A stretch of 64,000 nt of DNA from Palleronia aestuarii (GTDB lineage: Bacteria > Pseudomonadota > Alphaproteobacteria > Rhodobacterales > Rhodobacteraceae): positions 186,001-250,000 of the forward strand of contig NZ_QKZL01000005.1 of NCBI RefSeq assembly GCF_003253995.1, read 5' to 3'. Positions 25,918 to 36,201 of the stretch are shown piece after piece. Each line of letters begins with the position of its first letter. The first letter of the stretch is position 1. A program made the translations under genes and the position numbers. Below the pieces are notes generated by a model. The model made no database searches. It was not told where the DNA came from and saw only the letters and a list, made by a program, of their open reading frames with translations.

Positions 25918-27018
25918 CTACTCGAGGTCCAGGTCGGCCCAGACGATGCGGTGCCGCGGCCAGTCCTCCACGGGGCCGAGCGCCTCGGCTTCGGGCGTGC
26001 CTGGGGCGGGCCAGTAGACGCCCGCGCCTCGGACCGCGAGATCGGCCGAGGGGATCAGGTAATCGACCCGGAGATTGCCCGGAGGATCGTCGAAATCGGC
26101 GGTATCGAGGGCGGGATCGCCGGTATGGCCGGGATCCGCGGCAGCGGCGCCACCCGCGCTTCGCGGCGCGATGTCCCGGAGCCGCGGATCGGAGAGGAGC
26201 GTATCCATCGCCGCGCGCCGCCCGTCGCCGTCTTCGGGGTCGAGATTGGCATTGCCGAGGATCACGAAGGGCGTCGGAGGCGGCGGCGTGTAGAGGTCGC
26301 CGTCGACGAGGCGCAGCCAGAGCGCCGCCTCGTCGTGGTTGCGCCGCCCGTTCAGATCCTCCGGCCCGTCGAAGACCGGCGGCGTCGCGCGCCAGGTGAG
26401 AAGGGTGAGGGGAGTGCCGTCGATCTCGACCGGCACGATCCAGTGGGCGGTGCTCGAGAGGCGCTGGATCGCGGCGGCCTCCTCGGAGGGGAAGGCGCGC
26501 CCCTCGATCATCGGGGGAATGGCGCCCGGAAGATCGCGCCAGAGCAGGCCGGAGAGATCCACGGCATCCTCGGCAAGTATCTCGAAACGCGAGAGAATCG
26601 CCAGCCCGTCGGCCCCGGCGAAGCGGCCGTATCCCTGCGCGTCGCGCGGGTCGCCGAGATCGCCGTCGCCGTTCATGTCGAGCCCCGTCGCCATCCCGGT
26701 ATTCGGGCGCAGCGCGAAGCGGTGGGGGTAGTCGGGTCCGTCCTCGGCGATCCGGTCGGCCAGCACCGACAGCGTGGCGCCGCCCGCGTCGTAGTCGATG
26801 CCCTGCAGGACCAGGATGTCGGGGGCGACGGCGGCGATCATCCCGAGCGCGACCTCCGCCTGCGGGGAGCGGCCGTCGGTGAGATCGCGCAGGAGGAGGC
26901 CGGGGCCGCGGGCGGTGAGGCCGGTGTCGAAGGTGGCGACGCGGATCGTGTCCGCACCCGCCGCGGTCGTGGCGAGCCAGGCGGCGAGAAGGGCCCCGGC
27001 GGGGCGCAGACGCGTCAG
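25918..27018 (-). CDS. Endonuclease/exonuclease/phosphatase family protein, probable CTG start
   Basis: A secreted-type protein of the EEP fold. The body shows [16 protein letters not shown], a calcium-loop-like [10 protein letters not shown] segment, [16 protein letters not shown] and DYLIPS near the C-terminus, the phosphodiesterase layout. The first ATG (26841) lies inside the domain. Upstream codons stay open and encode [19 protein letters not shown], a good signal peptide, followed by [12 protein letters not shown]. The only start fitting this is CTG 27018, whose CTGA overlaps the leuD stop. GNAN replaces the usual GDFN; with this and the DYDAGG block, metal binding should be checked. 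Export to the periplasm or outside is inferred. Confidence 0.7.
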   Translation of the reverse strand: MTRLRPAGALLAAWLATTAAGADTIRVATFDTGLTARGPGLLLRDLTDGRSPQAEVALGMIAAVAPDILVLQGIDYDAGGATLSVLADRIAEDGPDYPHRFALRPNTGMATGLDMNGDGDLGDPRDAQGYGRFAGADGLAILSRFEILAEDAVDLSGLLWRDLPGAIPPMIEGRAFPSEEAAAIQRLSSTAHWIVPVEIDGTPLTLLTWRATPPVFDGPEDLNGRRNHDEAALWLRLVDGDLYTPPPPTPFVILGNANLDPEDGDGRRAAMDTLLSDPRLRDIAPRSAGGAAAADPGHTGDPALDTADFDDPPGNLRVDYLIPSADLAVRGAGVYWPAPGTPEAEALGPVEDWPRHRIVWADLDLE

Positions 27019-27620
27019 ACCCAGGGCCGCGCCTGCGCGAACTCGGTCTCAAACCCGTCGATCGCGGCGCCCTTCTCGAGGGTCAGGCCGATATCGTCCA
27101 AACCATTGAGAAGGCAGTGCTTTCGGAACGGATCGATCTCGAAGGGGAGGGTGCGGCCGTCCGACATGGTGATCTCCTGCGCTTCGAGATCGACGCTGAT
27201 GCGGGCATTCGCGCCCTTCTCCGCGTCCTCCATCACCAGATCGACCTGATCCTGCGGCAGGGCGATGGGCAGGATGCCGTTCTTGAAGCAATTGTTGTAG
27301 AAGATGTCGGCGTAGGAGGGCGCGATGATGCAGCGGATGCCGAAATCCGCGATCGCCCAGGGCGCGTGTTCGCGCGACGAGCCGCAGCCGAAATTGTCCC
27401 CGGTGACAAGCACTTGCGCGTCGCGGTAGGCCGGTTTGTTCAACACGAAATCGGGATTTTCGGAGCCGTCGTCGAGATAGCGCATCTCGTCGAAGAGGTT
27501 CACGCCCAGTCCCGAACGCTTGATCGTCTTCAGGAACTGCTTGGGGATGATCATGTCGGTATCGACGTTGATCTGGGGCAGGGGCGCGGCGATGCCCTGC
27601 AATTCGGTGAACTTCTCCAT
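27015..27620 (-). CDS. leuD: 3-isopropylmalate dehydratase small subunit
   Basis: 201 aa, full length. It pairs with LeuC to isomerise 2- to 3-isopropylmalate in leucine biosynthesis. Visible marks: [16 protein letters not shown] near the N-terminus and [16 protein letters not shown] at about 74-89, the substrate loop. ATG 27620 has AAGGAG upstream. It is followed by the nuclease-like gene and leuB. The second 11-bp repeat array begins 36 bp upstream of the start codon. Its partner leuC lies 4.7 kb away on the same strand, separated by inserted genes. Confidence 0.97.
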   Translation of the reverse strand: MEKFTELQGIAAPLPQINVDTDMIIPKQFLKTIKRSGLGVNLFDEMRYLDDGSENPDFVLNKPAYRDAQVLVTGDNFGCGSSREHAPWAIADFGIRCIIAPSYADIFYNNCFKNGILPIALPQDQVDLVMEDAEKGANARISVDLEAQEITMSDGRTLPFEIDPFRKHCLLNGLDDIGLTLEKGAAIDGFETEFAQARPWV

Positions 27621-27655
27621 GCGGAGGCTCCTTCGACGTTCCGTTCGCGCGGGAA

Positions 27656-27776
27656 CGTACACCAGCCGTACACGGGACGTACAGACCGCGTGCACCGCGC
27701 GTACGCCCCCCGTGCATATGCCGTGCAGCGGATGTGCAGCGGACGTACGGCGAGCGTGCACGGAATGTCGGACGCG
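27656..27776 (+). repeat. 11-bp-phased CGTRCA repeat array 2
   Basis: Eleven contiguous 11-bp units with core CGTRC(A). They start at 27656, 27667, 27678, 27689, 27700, 27711, 27722, 27733, 27744, 27755 and 27766. Two units read CGTACG (27700, 27744), one has TGTGCA (27733), and the last is degenerate (TGTCGG), the same variant found in array 1. The array lies upstream of leuD, and its core runs opposite to leuD transcription. It shares the stretch CGTACACGGGACGTRCA with array 1, though flanking genes are unrelated. Confidence 0.9.
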
Positions 27777-27867
27777 GTTTCCGGGGTGTTACGGGAGGGT
27801 GCGGTGTTCACCGGATCCGTCCGCGCCGCTGCTTCCGCACGGCGCGGACGTTTCGATTTTCAGGGGC

Positions 27868-28710
27868 TCAGGCGCGGCGGCGCAGGAACCCGAGCAATCC
27901 GAGACCGGCCACGAGAAGCGGCAGCGATGCGGGGACCGGGACGGCGGCCACGGGCGGCAGCGGGTCCACCGGATCGGTCGGCTCCATCGGAATTTCGGGA
28001 ACGCCGGGCGGCACGATGACGTCACCGGGCTCGCCGAAGCGCACGTTGTCGATGTTGTATCCCGCGGGCTCGGAGCCGACGAGATCGAGGAAGACGCCTG
28101 CGATCTCAGACATCCCGTCCGCCGAGACGAGGCCGAGGAACTCGATCCCCCTGGTCTCGTTCGTCACGGTTCCCAGAAGCTCGCCCTGCCGCCCGAACGC
28201 CGTGATGCCCGTCGATTGCGCGGCGTCGAAGAATCCGCCCTCGAACCCGACGGCGAGCTGATCCTCGTCGAAGAGAAGCGCGATCGGTCCGTTGAACCGC
28301 GGTGTGCCGCTCAGTGTGGGCGAGGTGGGAAAGGAGGAATCGTTCGTGATGAACGTATTCGGCGCGTCGGCGTCGAGGGTGAGTTCACCGGTCGGCGCCC
28401 CGGAGATGCATCCCGACGGCGATGCGGAGGGACAATCCACGGACGGGTTATCGCTCAGCGACTGTCCGACGAAGTATCCGCCCGTCGTGACCGTGGGCGC
28501 TGTCGTGTCCGCGCCGTAATCCGACGGGGTGTAGACCGGGTTGAGCGTTCCGAGGTTGAACTCCGAGAAGGTGATCAGGCCGGCGCCGGCGGCGAAATTA
28601 TCCTCCGTCACCCTGACCACGGCGGCCGGGGCGATCGTCGCCGTGACCACCGTCGCCACGCCGATGGCGGGTGCGATAAGGCGTAGCGTCCTAACGGGAC
28701 AGAATTTCAT
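27868..28710 (-). CDS. VPLPA-CTERM sorting-domain surface protein
   Basis: A 280-aa exported protein. It has an N-terminal signal peptide (RTLRLIAPAIGVATVVTAT), a Thr/Pro/Asp-rich body with two cysteines close together (SVDCPSASPSGC), and a proline-rich stalk. The end is VPVPASLPLLVAGLGLLGF plus RRRA, the VPLPA-CTERM tripartite tail processed by exosortase-type enzymes. Three ATGs in a row precede it; the third (28710) has GGAG seven bases upstream. The function of the body is unknown. No exosortase is in the window. It separates leuD from leuC. Confidence 0.82.
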   Translation of the reverse strand: MKFCPVRTLRLIAPAIGVATVVTATIAPAAVVRVTEDNFAAGAGLITFSEFNLGTLNPVYTPSDYGADTTAPTVTTGGYFVGQSLSDNPSVDCPSASPSGCISGAPTGELTLDADAPNTFITNDSSFPTSPTLSGTPRFNGPIALLFDEDQLAVGFEGGFFDAAQSTGITAFGRQGELLGTVTNETRGIEFLGLVSADGMSEIAGVFLDLVGSEPAGYNIDNVRFGEPGDVIVPPGVPEIPMEPTDPVDPLPPVAAVPVPASLPLLVAGLGLLGFLRRRA

Positions 28711-28811
28711 CATCATACTCCAATTGCTCGCACTAATGCAGCAGTTCGGAGCCCGACCGACGGGATTCCATGTGCAGGCGGACCGCGACTGCCAGTTCGA
28801 CGCTAGGAGAG

Positions 28812-28824
28812 CAGGTACAACCTG
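28812..28824. promoter_or_regulatory. CAGGT-aca-ACCTG dyad upstream of the VPLPA-CTERM gene
   Basis: A perfect 5-bp inverted repeat with 3-bp spacer, followed by an AT-rich TTAATCATTTT, about 100 bp upstream of the start. It may be an operator or part of the promoter. The rest of the 268-bp gap (28711-28978) shows nothing I can name. Confidence 0.25.
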
Positions 28825-28978
28825 TTAATCATTTTCGGTGGACATGGGCGAAATACCGTTTCACCCGCCGGACGATGCCGGGAAATCAGGCGGATATTTT
28901 CGCCATGGTAGAGCCCGCGAGATCGCGCACAGCCGGGAGCCGAGACGCGCCGAGGCCCGGCTCGGAGGCTCGAGAGGG

Positions 28979-29314
28979 TCAGCGCGACAGGCGCACCGCG
29001 TAGCCGTTCGGCCAGATTACCGCGTCGTTCGAGACGTCCGCCTGGCCGTCGACGAGGAAGAAGGTTCCGGCTCCTATCAGGAAGGCGGTGCGTTCGTCGC
29101 GATTGGCGAGGGCGATGAAGGCCACGTCGTTTTCCTCGAGCCGGCCGAGGAACTCGAAGGTCGCCCCGTCGTCGACGATCTCGCAGGAAGCGGCCTGCTC
29201 AACCGTGTCGCCGTCGAAGTCGAGGATGGTCAGGGTGCAATCCACGGTCTGCGCCGACGCGGAACCGGAGGCGAGCAGTGCGGCCACCGACAGCAGGAGC
29301 GGATGCCGGCTCAT
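28979..29314 (-). CDS. Small exported protein of unknown function
   Basis: 111 aa with a signal peptide (HPLLLSVAALLASGSASA, cleavage near ASA-Q). The mature part of about 90 residues has two cysteines (VDCTL and ASCEI) likely to form a disulfide, and a beta-rich pattern ending in NGYAVRLSR. No family recognised. ATG 29314 overlaps the stop of the upstream lipoprotein gene by four bases, so the two are translationally coupled and probably act together in the periplasm. Confidence 0.65.
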   Translation of the reverse strand: MSRHPLLLSVAALLASGSASAQTVDCTLTILDFDGDTVEQAASCEIVDDGATFEFLGRLEENDVAFIALANRDERTAFLIGAGTFFLVDGQADVSNDAVIWPNGYAVRLSR

Positions 29315-29601
29315 GCACGGTCGACCCCCACGAGACGTCCCTCGGCCGAGAAGGTGCAGTAGAAGAAGAGGTCGTCGATCTGGCCCGGCACCGTGTACAT
29401 GCCTTGATCGGGCTCGGCGGGCAGGGTGATCACGTCCATCGGCCTGGCGGAAAACTCCTCCGCCGCGGCACCACGGCAGAATCTCGGCATCTCGCCCTGG
29501 CTGACCAGATCCGGAGCGGCGCTGGACATGTCGGTATCGTCGACGCAGCCGGCCAGTCCCAGGGCCGAAAGAACGAGCGCGAAGCGAATTGGGTTGGTCA
29601 T
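29311..29601 (-). CDS. Small lipoprotein of unknown function
   Basis: 96 aa. The signal peptide ends in a lipobox (LGLAGC), so Cys19 should be lipidated. The mature part contains CRGAAAEEF and FFYCTFSAEGRLVGV, a two-cysteine domain seen in many proteobacterial envelope proteins without assigned role. An in-frame ATG at 29670 would hide the signal sequence, so 29601 is preferred. It is the first gene of a two-gene unit with the 111-aa exported protein. Confidence 0.65.
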   Translation of the reverse strand: MTNPIRFALVLSALGLAGCVDDTDMSSAAPDLVSQGEMPRFCRGAAAEEFSARPMDVITLPAEPDQGMYTVPGQIDDLFFYCTFSAEGRLVGVDRA

Positions 29602-29707
29602 GCGGTGGGCCTCCCATGGCGATGCGTGCGTAGCCAGAGGATTGAAACCCGAAAAATATCGCCTTGTCATCGAAAATGTCCCGACGCGCGGAGGTCAGGG
29701 TCGTCGC

Positions 29708-29827
29708 GCATTGCCGACATCCCGGCTTCATCGGATATCGGCAATGCGGCCCGGTCGGGGGCCGGGTGGTCCGATCGTCTCAGACGGTCGCGCTCTCGGC
29801 CGTCGCGCCGGTGATCTCCCGCACGTC
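29708..29827. repeat. 120-bp direct repeat, copy A (leuC 3' end)
   Basis: Matches 32279-32398 with five differences in 120 bases, all transitions; the last 50 bases are identical. Identity stops sharply after CGCACGTC. It carries the same hairpin as copy B (stems 29708-29720 and 29735-29747, one mismatch). It lies in the 457-bp gap between the lipoprotein and chemoreceptor genes; the remainder of that gap (29828-30058) should hold the chemoreceptor promoter but shows no clear signal. Confidence 0.95.
29780..29827 (-). pseudogene. leuC: leuC C-terminal fragment (15 codons plus stop)
   Basis: Within repeat copy A this stretch is identical to the last 48 bases of leuC, encoding [15 protein letters not shown] and the stop. 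Nothing upstream of it resembles leuC, so it is an orphan duplicate of the gene's end, not a broken full copy. Confidence 0.9.
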
Positions 29828-30058
29828 GTTGAGCGATGGAAACCTGCTGCCGCCTGCGCTGACCTTTGAACGAGATGTGTTTCCCGGGCGGCCGGAAATG
29901 GATGGTTAACCGGCGTCAACTATAGGGCCGTCGTCGGCGGACTCGCACGCTTCGGATTTCTCGCTCGTTAGAATTCGGTTGCTACCTGTTCTGAGCGGAT
30001 AGTCCCGGTGGTCGTTCTTGGCCTCGGCAATGTGGGAACAGCTTTCGAGACCATATTC

Positions 30059-32221
30059 ATGAGCCTGAAATTTCGCATATCCTTGGCAATCGCCATCCCC
30101 CTGATCACGACGCTCGGCCTTCTCGGAATTTTCGCACGGGGATATCTGCAGGATCTGCAGAAACTCCGTGACCTGGGCAATGTGGTCGCATTGGCCGACC
30201 GGGCTGGCGCCTTGGTCCATGAGTTGCAGATCGAGCGCGGACTGAGCGTAGGGTACATAACGGGAGGGCGTCCCGAGAACGTCCTCACCAAGTTGCAGGG
30301 ACAACGACAAACGGTCGATGCCGAGTACGCGCGGTTTCGCGAGTTCCTTGGGTCAAGCGATATAGGGAGGGAAGTTCCCGCGCTTGGCGCGGATCTCGAC
30401 AATATCGGCACCAGCCTGGAAAAGATTTCAGAGTTCCGAAACGAGGTTTCCACATCCCTGAATACGGGCGGTGAAGCCGCGGCGTTTTATACGGCACGCG
30501 TCGACGCGTTGATCGACGTGATCCGTCAGACCGTCGGCTACAGTCCCAACCTCGGTGTCGCGCGTGAATTGCAGCCGTATGTCTCGCTGGTCGAAGCCAA
30601 GGAGCATGGGGGCCTGGAACGCGCCTTTGGAGCCGCTCTATTCAATCAGGCCGCGGCCGGCGATGTCTCTCCCGCGACGTTCAAGACTTACCTCTCTCGG
30701 CTCACAGGAGAGAGACTGGCTCTGGATCGCTTTCGCTCGGAGAGCTCGCCGGTTCAGCAGGGTTGGTTCGACGAGATCGTCCGCGGCCCGGCCGTCGAGC
30801 AGGTTGCGGAACGGCGCGAGGTCCTGGCCGTGATCGACGAAACCCAGGATGGCCAGGGCATCGACGGAGCGGTCTGGTTTGCCGAGGCGACGGAACGGCT
30901 CGATCTCATCAAAGACGTTCACGAACGGATCGTCGCGGCGACATCGGACCACCTGCAGGGAGCGATCTCCGACGCCCACATTGCCTTGATCCGCCTGTTC
31001 GCGATTGGCGGGGGCGTGATCGCGGTCGCGTTGGCGGTCGGGATCCTCGGTGGTCGGTCCTTCTCTCGCGGCATGAGCGAGATGACGGACGCGATGAACC
31101 AGCTCGAATGCGGGGCGACGGATTTCGACATCCCCGGGACGGCGCGACGGGACGAAATCGGGGATACCCTCCGGGCCGTGGAGCGATTGGCTGGCAGCCT
31201 TGGCGACAGAGCGGCTGCCGCGGACCGCATTGCCCGCGGAAACCTGAAAGCCGATGTGACGCCGCATTCCGAGAAGGACCGTCTGGGGATTGCCCTTCGG
31301 GACATGGTGGTGAAGCTGCGCGAGGTGATCGCGAACGCGTCGACGAGCGCGAGCAATGTGAAGGAGGGGGCGTCGGTCATGTCGGCGACGGCCGGGCAAC
31401 TATCGTCGGGCTCCACGCAGCAGGCTTCGGCGGTGGAGGAAGCCTCTGCTTCGGTCGAGGAGATGACGGCCAACATCCGACAGAACGCCGACAACGCGTC
31501 CCAGACGGAGAAGATCGCCGGGCAGTCGGCCGACGACGCCAGGAAGTCCGGCGAAGCCGTGGCCGATGCCGTGCGCGCGATGAAGACCATCGCCGAGAAG
31601 ATCAACATCATCCAGGAGATCGCGCGGCAGACCGATCTCCTGGCGCTGAACGCGGCCGTGGAGGCTGCGCGCGCGGGAACCCACGGCAAGGGTTTCGCGG
31701 TGGTGGCATCGGAGGTGCGCAAGCTCGCGGAGCGGTCCCAGCAGGCGGCGACCGAGATCAGCCAGCTGTCCGTCGAGACGGTAGATGTCTCGGGCGAGGC
31801 GGGCCGTATGCTGGAGGCGCTGGTGCCCAACATCCAGCGCACGGCGGACCTCGTCTCCGAGATCTCGGCCTCGACGCGGGAGCAGAACGTGGGCGCCGAG
31901 CAGATCAACCAGGCGATCCGGGAGCTGAATGCTGTGATCCAGCAGAACGCCAGCGCTGCGGAGAGATCGGCGGCGACAAGCCAGCAGCTTGCGGCGCAGT
32001 CCCAGCAGCTGGCCGGCGTGATCTCCTTCTTCGAGGTCGAGGCACCGAAGGCCTCCGTGGTGACGTCCGCAGAGCCGCGCACCTTCACAGCGCCGAAGGT
32101 CACCGTCGCGACAGCGACCGAACCCGGGGGAAGCAGCCGGGAGGCAATGGTCGAAGCTTTCGAGCTCGACCTCGCCGCCGACGAAGTTTCAGACACGGAT
32201 TTCCAGCGCTACGCAGGGTGA
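30059..32221 (+). CDS. Methyl-accepting chemotaxis protein with NIT-like sensor
   Basis: A 720-aa chemoreceptor. TM1 is at about residues 8-28. The periplasmic part, about 30-305, begins [18 protein letters not shown] and fits the nitrate/nitrite-sensing NIT domain; TM2 is at about 308-330, then HAMP. The long cytoplasmic coiled coil has its tip at [19 protein letters not shown] near 520. The tail ends DTDFQRYAG, which could be a degenerate aromatic CheR-docking pentapeptide. Start at MSLKFRISL; the frame is open to 30008. Codon and base usage look less GC-rich in the first 700 bases than in neighbours. It is bracketed by the two leuC-end repeats and is probably an insertion. Confidence 0.9.
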   Translation: MSLKFRISLAIAIPLITTLGLLGIFARGYLQDLQKLRDLGNVVALADRAGALVHELQIERGLSVGYITGGRPENVLTKLQGQRQTVDAEYARFREFLGSSDIGREVPALGADLDNIGTSLEKISEFRNEVSTSLNTGGEAAAFYTARVDALIDVIRQTVGYSPNLGVARELQPYVSLVEAKEHGGLERAFGAALFNQAAAGDVSPATFKTYLSRLTGERLALDRFRSESSPVQQGWFDEIVRGPAVEQVAERREVLAVIDETQDGQGIDGAVWFAEATERLDLIKDVHERIVAATSDHLQGAISDAHIALIRLFAIGGGVIAVALAVGILGGRSFSRGMSEMTDAMNQLECGATDFDIPGTARRDEIGDTLRAVERLAGSLGDRAAAADRIARGNLKADVTPHSEKDRLGIALRDMVVKLREVIANASTSASNVKEGASVMSATAGQLSSGSTQQASAVEEASASVEEMTANIRQNADNASQTEKIAGQSADDARKSGEAVADAVRAMKTIAEKINIIQEIARQTDLLALNAAVEAARAGTHGKGFAVVASEVRKLAERSQQAATEISQLSVETVDVSGEAGRMLEALVPNIQRTADLVSEISASTREQNVGAEQINQAIRELNAVIQQNASAAERSAATSQQLAAQSQQLAGVISFFEVEAPKASVVTSAEPRTFTAPKVTVATATEPGGSSREAMVEAFELDLAADEVSDTDFQRYAG

Positions 32222-32278
32222 GGTTCACCCTGCTTCAGCACTGCAATGGAGCATTGCGGCGAAAGTCTGGAAGGTCCC

Positions 32279-32318
32279 GCATTGCCGACATCCCGGCTTC
32301 GTCGGATGTCGGCAATGC
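32279..32318 (-). terminator. Hairpin after leuC
   Basis: A perfect 13-bp stem (GCATTGCCGACAT at 32279-32291 with ATGTCGGCAATGC at 32306-32318) and 14-nt loop, 33 bp past the leuC stop. A second small GC hairpin (CCCGG...CCGGG, 32321-32337) lies between. There is no long U-run. It lies between convergent leuC and chemoreceptor genes and may serve both. Confidence 0.6.
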
Positions 32319-32350
32319 GGCCCGGTCGGGGGCCGGGTGGTTCGGTCGCC

Positions 32351-33781
<1,431 letters not shown>

Positions 33782-33997
33782 GGCGTCCTCTCCTTGGCGA
33801 AATTCGTGCGGATGGCGTCGGGTCGCGGTCACGCGCGGCTACGCCCGGGCCAGCACCGAGTGGGTGGCCCCGAAGAAGCGCTCCGCGAGACGGGCGCGAT
33901 CGGCCAGATCGTGGATCCGTGACATGGCCGGGTTTCTAGACCATCGGGGCGGGCGGGGGAAGGGCCGTGCCGCTTGTCTCGCGCCGCGGCGGACGGC

Positions 33998-35347
33998 ATG
34001 ATTTCGGGCATGGACGCGGAATACACGGCGCTCTTGGCCGAGGCCCGGGATCTCTGGGCGCTCATCAGATTGCAGTTCCAGAACCTGCTGCTGCCGTCGC
34101 GGCTGTGGCAGGTGGCGATCCTCGTCGCGATCTTCGCGGCGGCCCATCTCGTCGCGGCCATCGCCCGGCCGAGGATGCGGGAATGGATGCGCGGGCTCGA
34201 GAACCGCCCGACCTGGCAGCTGCGGCTTCTCCTGACGATCAACCGGCGCCTCAGGCTCCTGGTCTTCACGGTGCTCGTCTGGATCGCGGTCTGGATCGCG
34301 CGGGAGGCCTCGCCCTTCCCGTCGCGGTCGTTCCTGCTTGCGCTCGCGGCGAGCCTGGCGCTGGCCTGGGTGGCGGTGATCTTCGCCGCGCGGCTGGTGC
34401 GCAATCCGGTGCTGCGCTCTGTCGTGCGCTGGGGGCTCTGGGTCTACGTCACGCTGGTGGTGCTCGGCGTCGCCGACGAGGTGGGCGGCGCGCTCGACGG
34501 GGTGGCGTTCTCCTTCGGCTCGTTCCGGCTCAGCGTGCTTACGATCATCAAGGCGGTGGTGATCCTCTCGGCGCTCTTCATCGTCGCGCGGTTCGTCGCG
34601 GCGGGCAGCGCGGAGCGGATCCGGCGCAACGAGGAGATCAGCCCGTCGATGCGGGTCCTCGCGGTGAAGGTGCTGCAGATCGTGCTCTACGGCGCGGCGT
34701 TCTTCATCGGGCTGAAGGTGGTTGGGGTGGACCTTACCGGACTCGCCGTGCTCTCGGGCGCGATCGGCGTGGGCCTCGGCTTCGGGTTGCAGAAGGTCGT
34801 CTCGAACCTCGTCTCGGGCGTCATCATCCTGCTCGACAAGTCGATCAAGCCCGGCGACGTGATCTCGCTCGGGGAGACGTTCGGCTGGGTCGGCACGCTC
34901 GGCGCGCGCTATGCCTCGGTCACCACGCGGGACGGCAAGGAATACCTGATCCCGAACGAGGACCTGATCACCGGACAGGTGGTCAACTGGTCCCATTCCA
35001 ACACCTTCGTGCGGCTCGACATCACGTTCGGCACCGCCTACGGCGACGATCCGCACAAGGTGCGCCGCGTCGCGATCGAGGCGGCCTCGGCCGTGGAGCG
35101 GGTGCTGACCACGCGGCCGCCCGTCTGCCACATCACCGGCTTCGGCAATTCGTCGGTAGACTACATCCTGCGGTTCTGGATCACCGACCCGGCGGGCGGG
35201 CTCACCAATATCCGCGGCAACGTCTATCTCGCGCTCTGGGACGCGTTCCAGGAGCACGGCATCTCGATCCCGTTCCCGCAGCGCGAGGTGCGGGTTCTGA
35301 ACGATGCGATCCGGGTCGAGGACGGGCTTGCGAAGGGCGAGGGGTGA
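33998..35347 (+). CDS. MscS-type mechanosensitive ion channel
   Basis: A 449-aa inner-membrane protein. About five hydrophobic segments are followed by the MscS pore and beta domain: SGAIGVGLGFGLQKVVSNLV is the pore helix, then LLDKSIKPGDVISLGETFGWV and TRDGKEYLIPNEDLI. It should open on membrane tension during hypo-osmotic shock. Starts at 33998, 34010 (MDAEYT) and TTG 33974 are possible; none has a strong ribosome-binding site. It heads a plus-strand group with DUF1992 and TspO. Confidence 0.88.
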   Translation: MISGMDAEYTALLAEARDLWALIRLQFQNLLLPSRLWQVAILVAIFAAAHLVAAIARPRMREWMRGLENRPTWQLRLLLTINRRLRLLVFTVLVWIAVWIAREASPFPSRSFLLALAASLALAWVAVIFAARLVRNPVLRSVVRWGLWVYVTLVVLGVADEVGGALDGVAFSFGSFRLSVLTIIKAVVILSALFIVARFVAAGSAERIRRNEEISPSMRVLAVKVLQIVLYGAAFFIGLKVVGVDLTGLAVLSGAIGVGLGFGLQKVVSNLVSGVIILLDKSIKPGDVISLGETFGWVGTLGARYASVTTRDGKEYLIPNEDLITGQVVNWSHSNTFVRLDITFGTAYGDDPHKVRRVAIEAASAVERVLTTRPPVCHITGFGNSSVDYILRFWITDPAGGLTNIRGNVYLALWDAFQEHGISIPFPQREVRVLNDAIRVEDGLAKGEG

Positions 35348-35362
35348 GGCCATCTTCGCCGC

Positions 35363-35692
35363 ATGTCATGGCTCTGGCGCATCGCGGAACGCAGGATCGA
35401 GGAGGCGCGGGAGGCCGGTGATCTCACCGGTCTCGCGGGCGAGGGCCGTCCGCTCGATCTCGGCGGCGCGGAGCGCGGGATCGACGCGATCGAGGCGGCG
35501 GGCCACCGGATGATGAAGGCCGAAGGCGTCGTGCCGCCGGAGGTGGCGCTCAGGCGGAAGGCGGCGGAGCAGCGCGCGGTTCTCGCGGCCACCGAGGATC
35601 CGGAGGCGCGCAAGGTCGCGATGGCGGCGCTGTCGGAGACGATGATGCGGATCGCGATGATGTCGGAGCGGCGCCGCGGTCTTCGGGGCTGA
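35363..35692 (+). CDS. DUF1992 domain protein
   Basis: A 109-aa charged cytoplasmic protein with AERRIEEAREAGDLTGLAGEG at about 8-28, the DUF1992 (DnaJ-homologue-associated) hallmark, and a helical remainder rich in Arg and Glu. The family has no firm function; some members are linked to J-domain proteins, absent here. It begins 15 bp after the MscS gene. Confidence 0.85.
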   Translation: MSWLWRIAERRIEEAREAGDLTGLAGEGRPLDLGGAERGIDAIEAAGHRMMKAEGVVPPEVALRRKAAEQRAVLAATEDPEARKVAMAALSETMMRIAMMSERRRGLRG

Positions 35693-35733
35693 TCGGCACT
35701 GGATTACGGCGCCGGAATCGCTAAGTTCGCCAC

Positions 35734-36201
35734 ATGGACTGGACCCTCTTTCTCATTTTTCTCTTCTCCTGCGGCGCGGCGGCGGCGACCGGCGCGGCCT
35801 TCAAGCCCGGACGCTGGTACGAGGCGCTGGAGAAGCCTTCGTGGACGCCGCCCAACTGGGTCTTCCCGGTGGCCTGGACGCTGCTCTATCTCTTCATGTC
35901 CTTCGCCGCGGCGCGGGTGGCCGTCGAGCCGCTCAACGCCTATGCGATGGCCTTTTTCGCCATGCAGATCGCGTTCAACACGCTCTGGACGCCGGTCTTC
36001 TTCGGGCTGCACAACACCCGCGGGGGCCTCGTGGTGATCGCGTTCCTGTGGTTCGCGGTGGCGGGCACGCTCTTCACGTTCCTCGAGCGCGATCTTCTCG
36101 CGGGGCTGCTCATCGTGCCCTATCTCGCCTGGGTGACGATCGCCGCGGCGCTGAACTTCGAGGTCTGGAGGCTGAACCGCCACGCGCCCATGGCGACCTG
36201 A
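35734..36201 (+). CDS. tspO: TspO/MBR family tryptophan-rich sensory protein
   Basis: A 155-aa membrane protein with five transmembrane helices. WYEALEKPSWTPPNWVFPVAW at about 29-49 is the TspO signature, and WxPVFFGLHN follows. TspO proteins bind tetrapyrroles; in Rhodobacter the protein modulates pigment gene expression in response to oxygen. It follows DUF1992 by 41 bp. Confidence 0.92.
   Translation: MDWTLFLIFLFSCGAAAATGAAFKPGRWYEALEKPSWTPPNWVFPVAWTLLYLFMSFAAARVAVEPLNAYAMAFFAMQIAFNTLWTPVFFGLHNTRGGLVVIAFLWFAVAGTLFTFLERDLLAGLLIVPYLAWVTIAAALNFEVWRLNRHAPMAT

Noticed and set aside
27551-27811. Minus-strand frame across the second array with similar periodic peptide
   Set aside because: Same artefact as above; it overlaps leuD out of frame.
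28817-28837. CAGGT/ACCTG dyad followed by AT-rich bases read as an intrinsic terminator
   Set aside because: The stem is only 5 bp with a 3-nt loop and lies upstream of a gene, not after one; kept only as a weak regulatory candidate.
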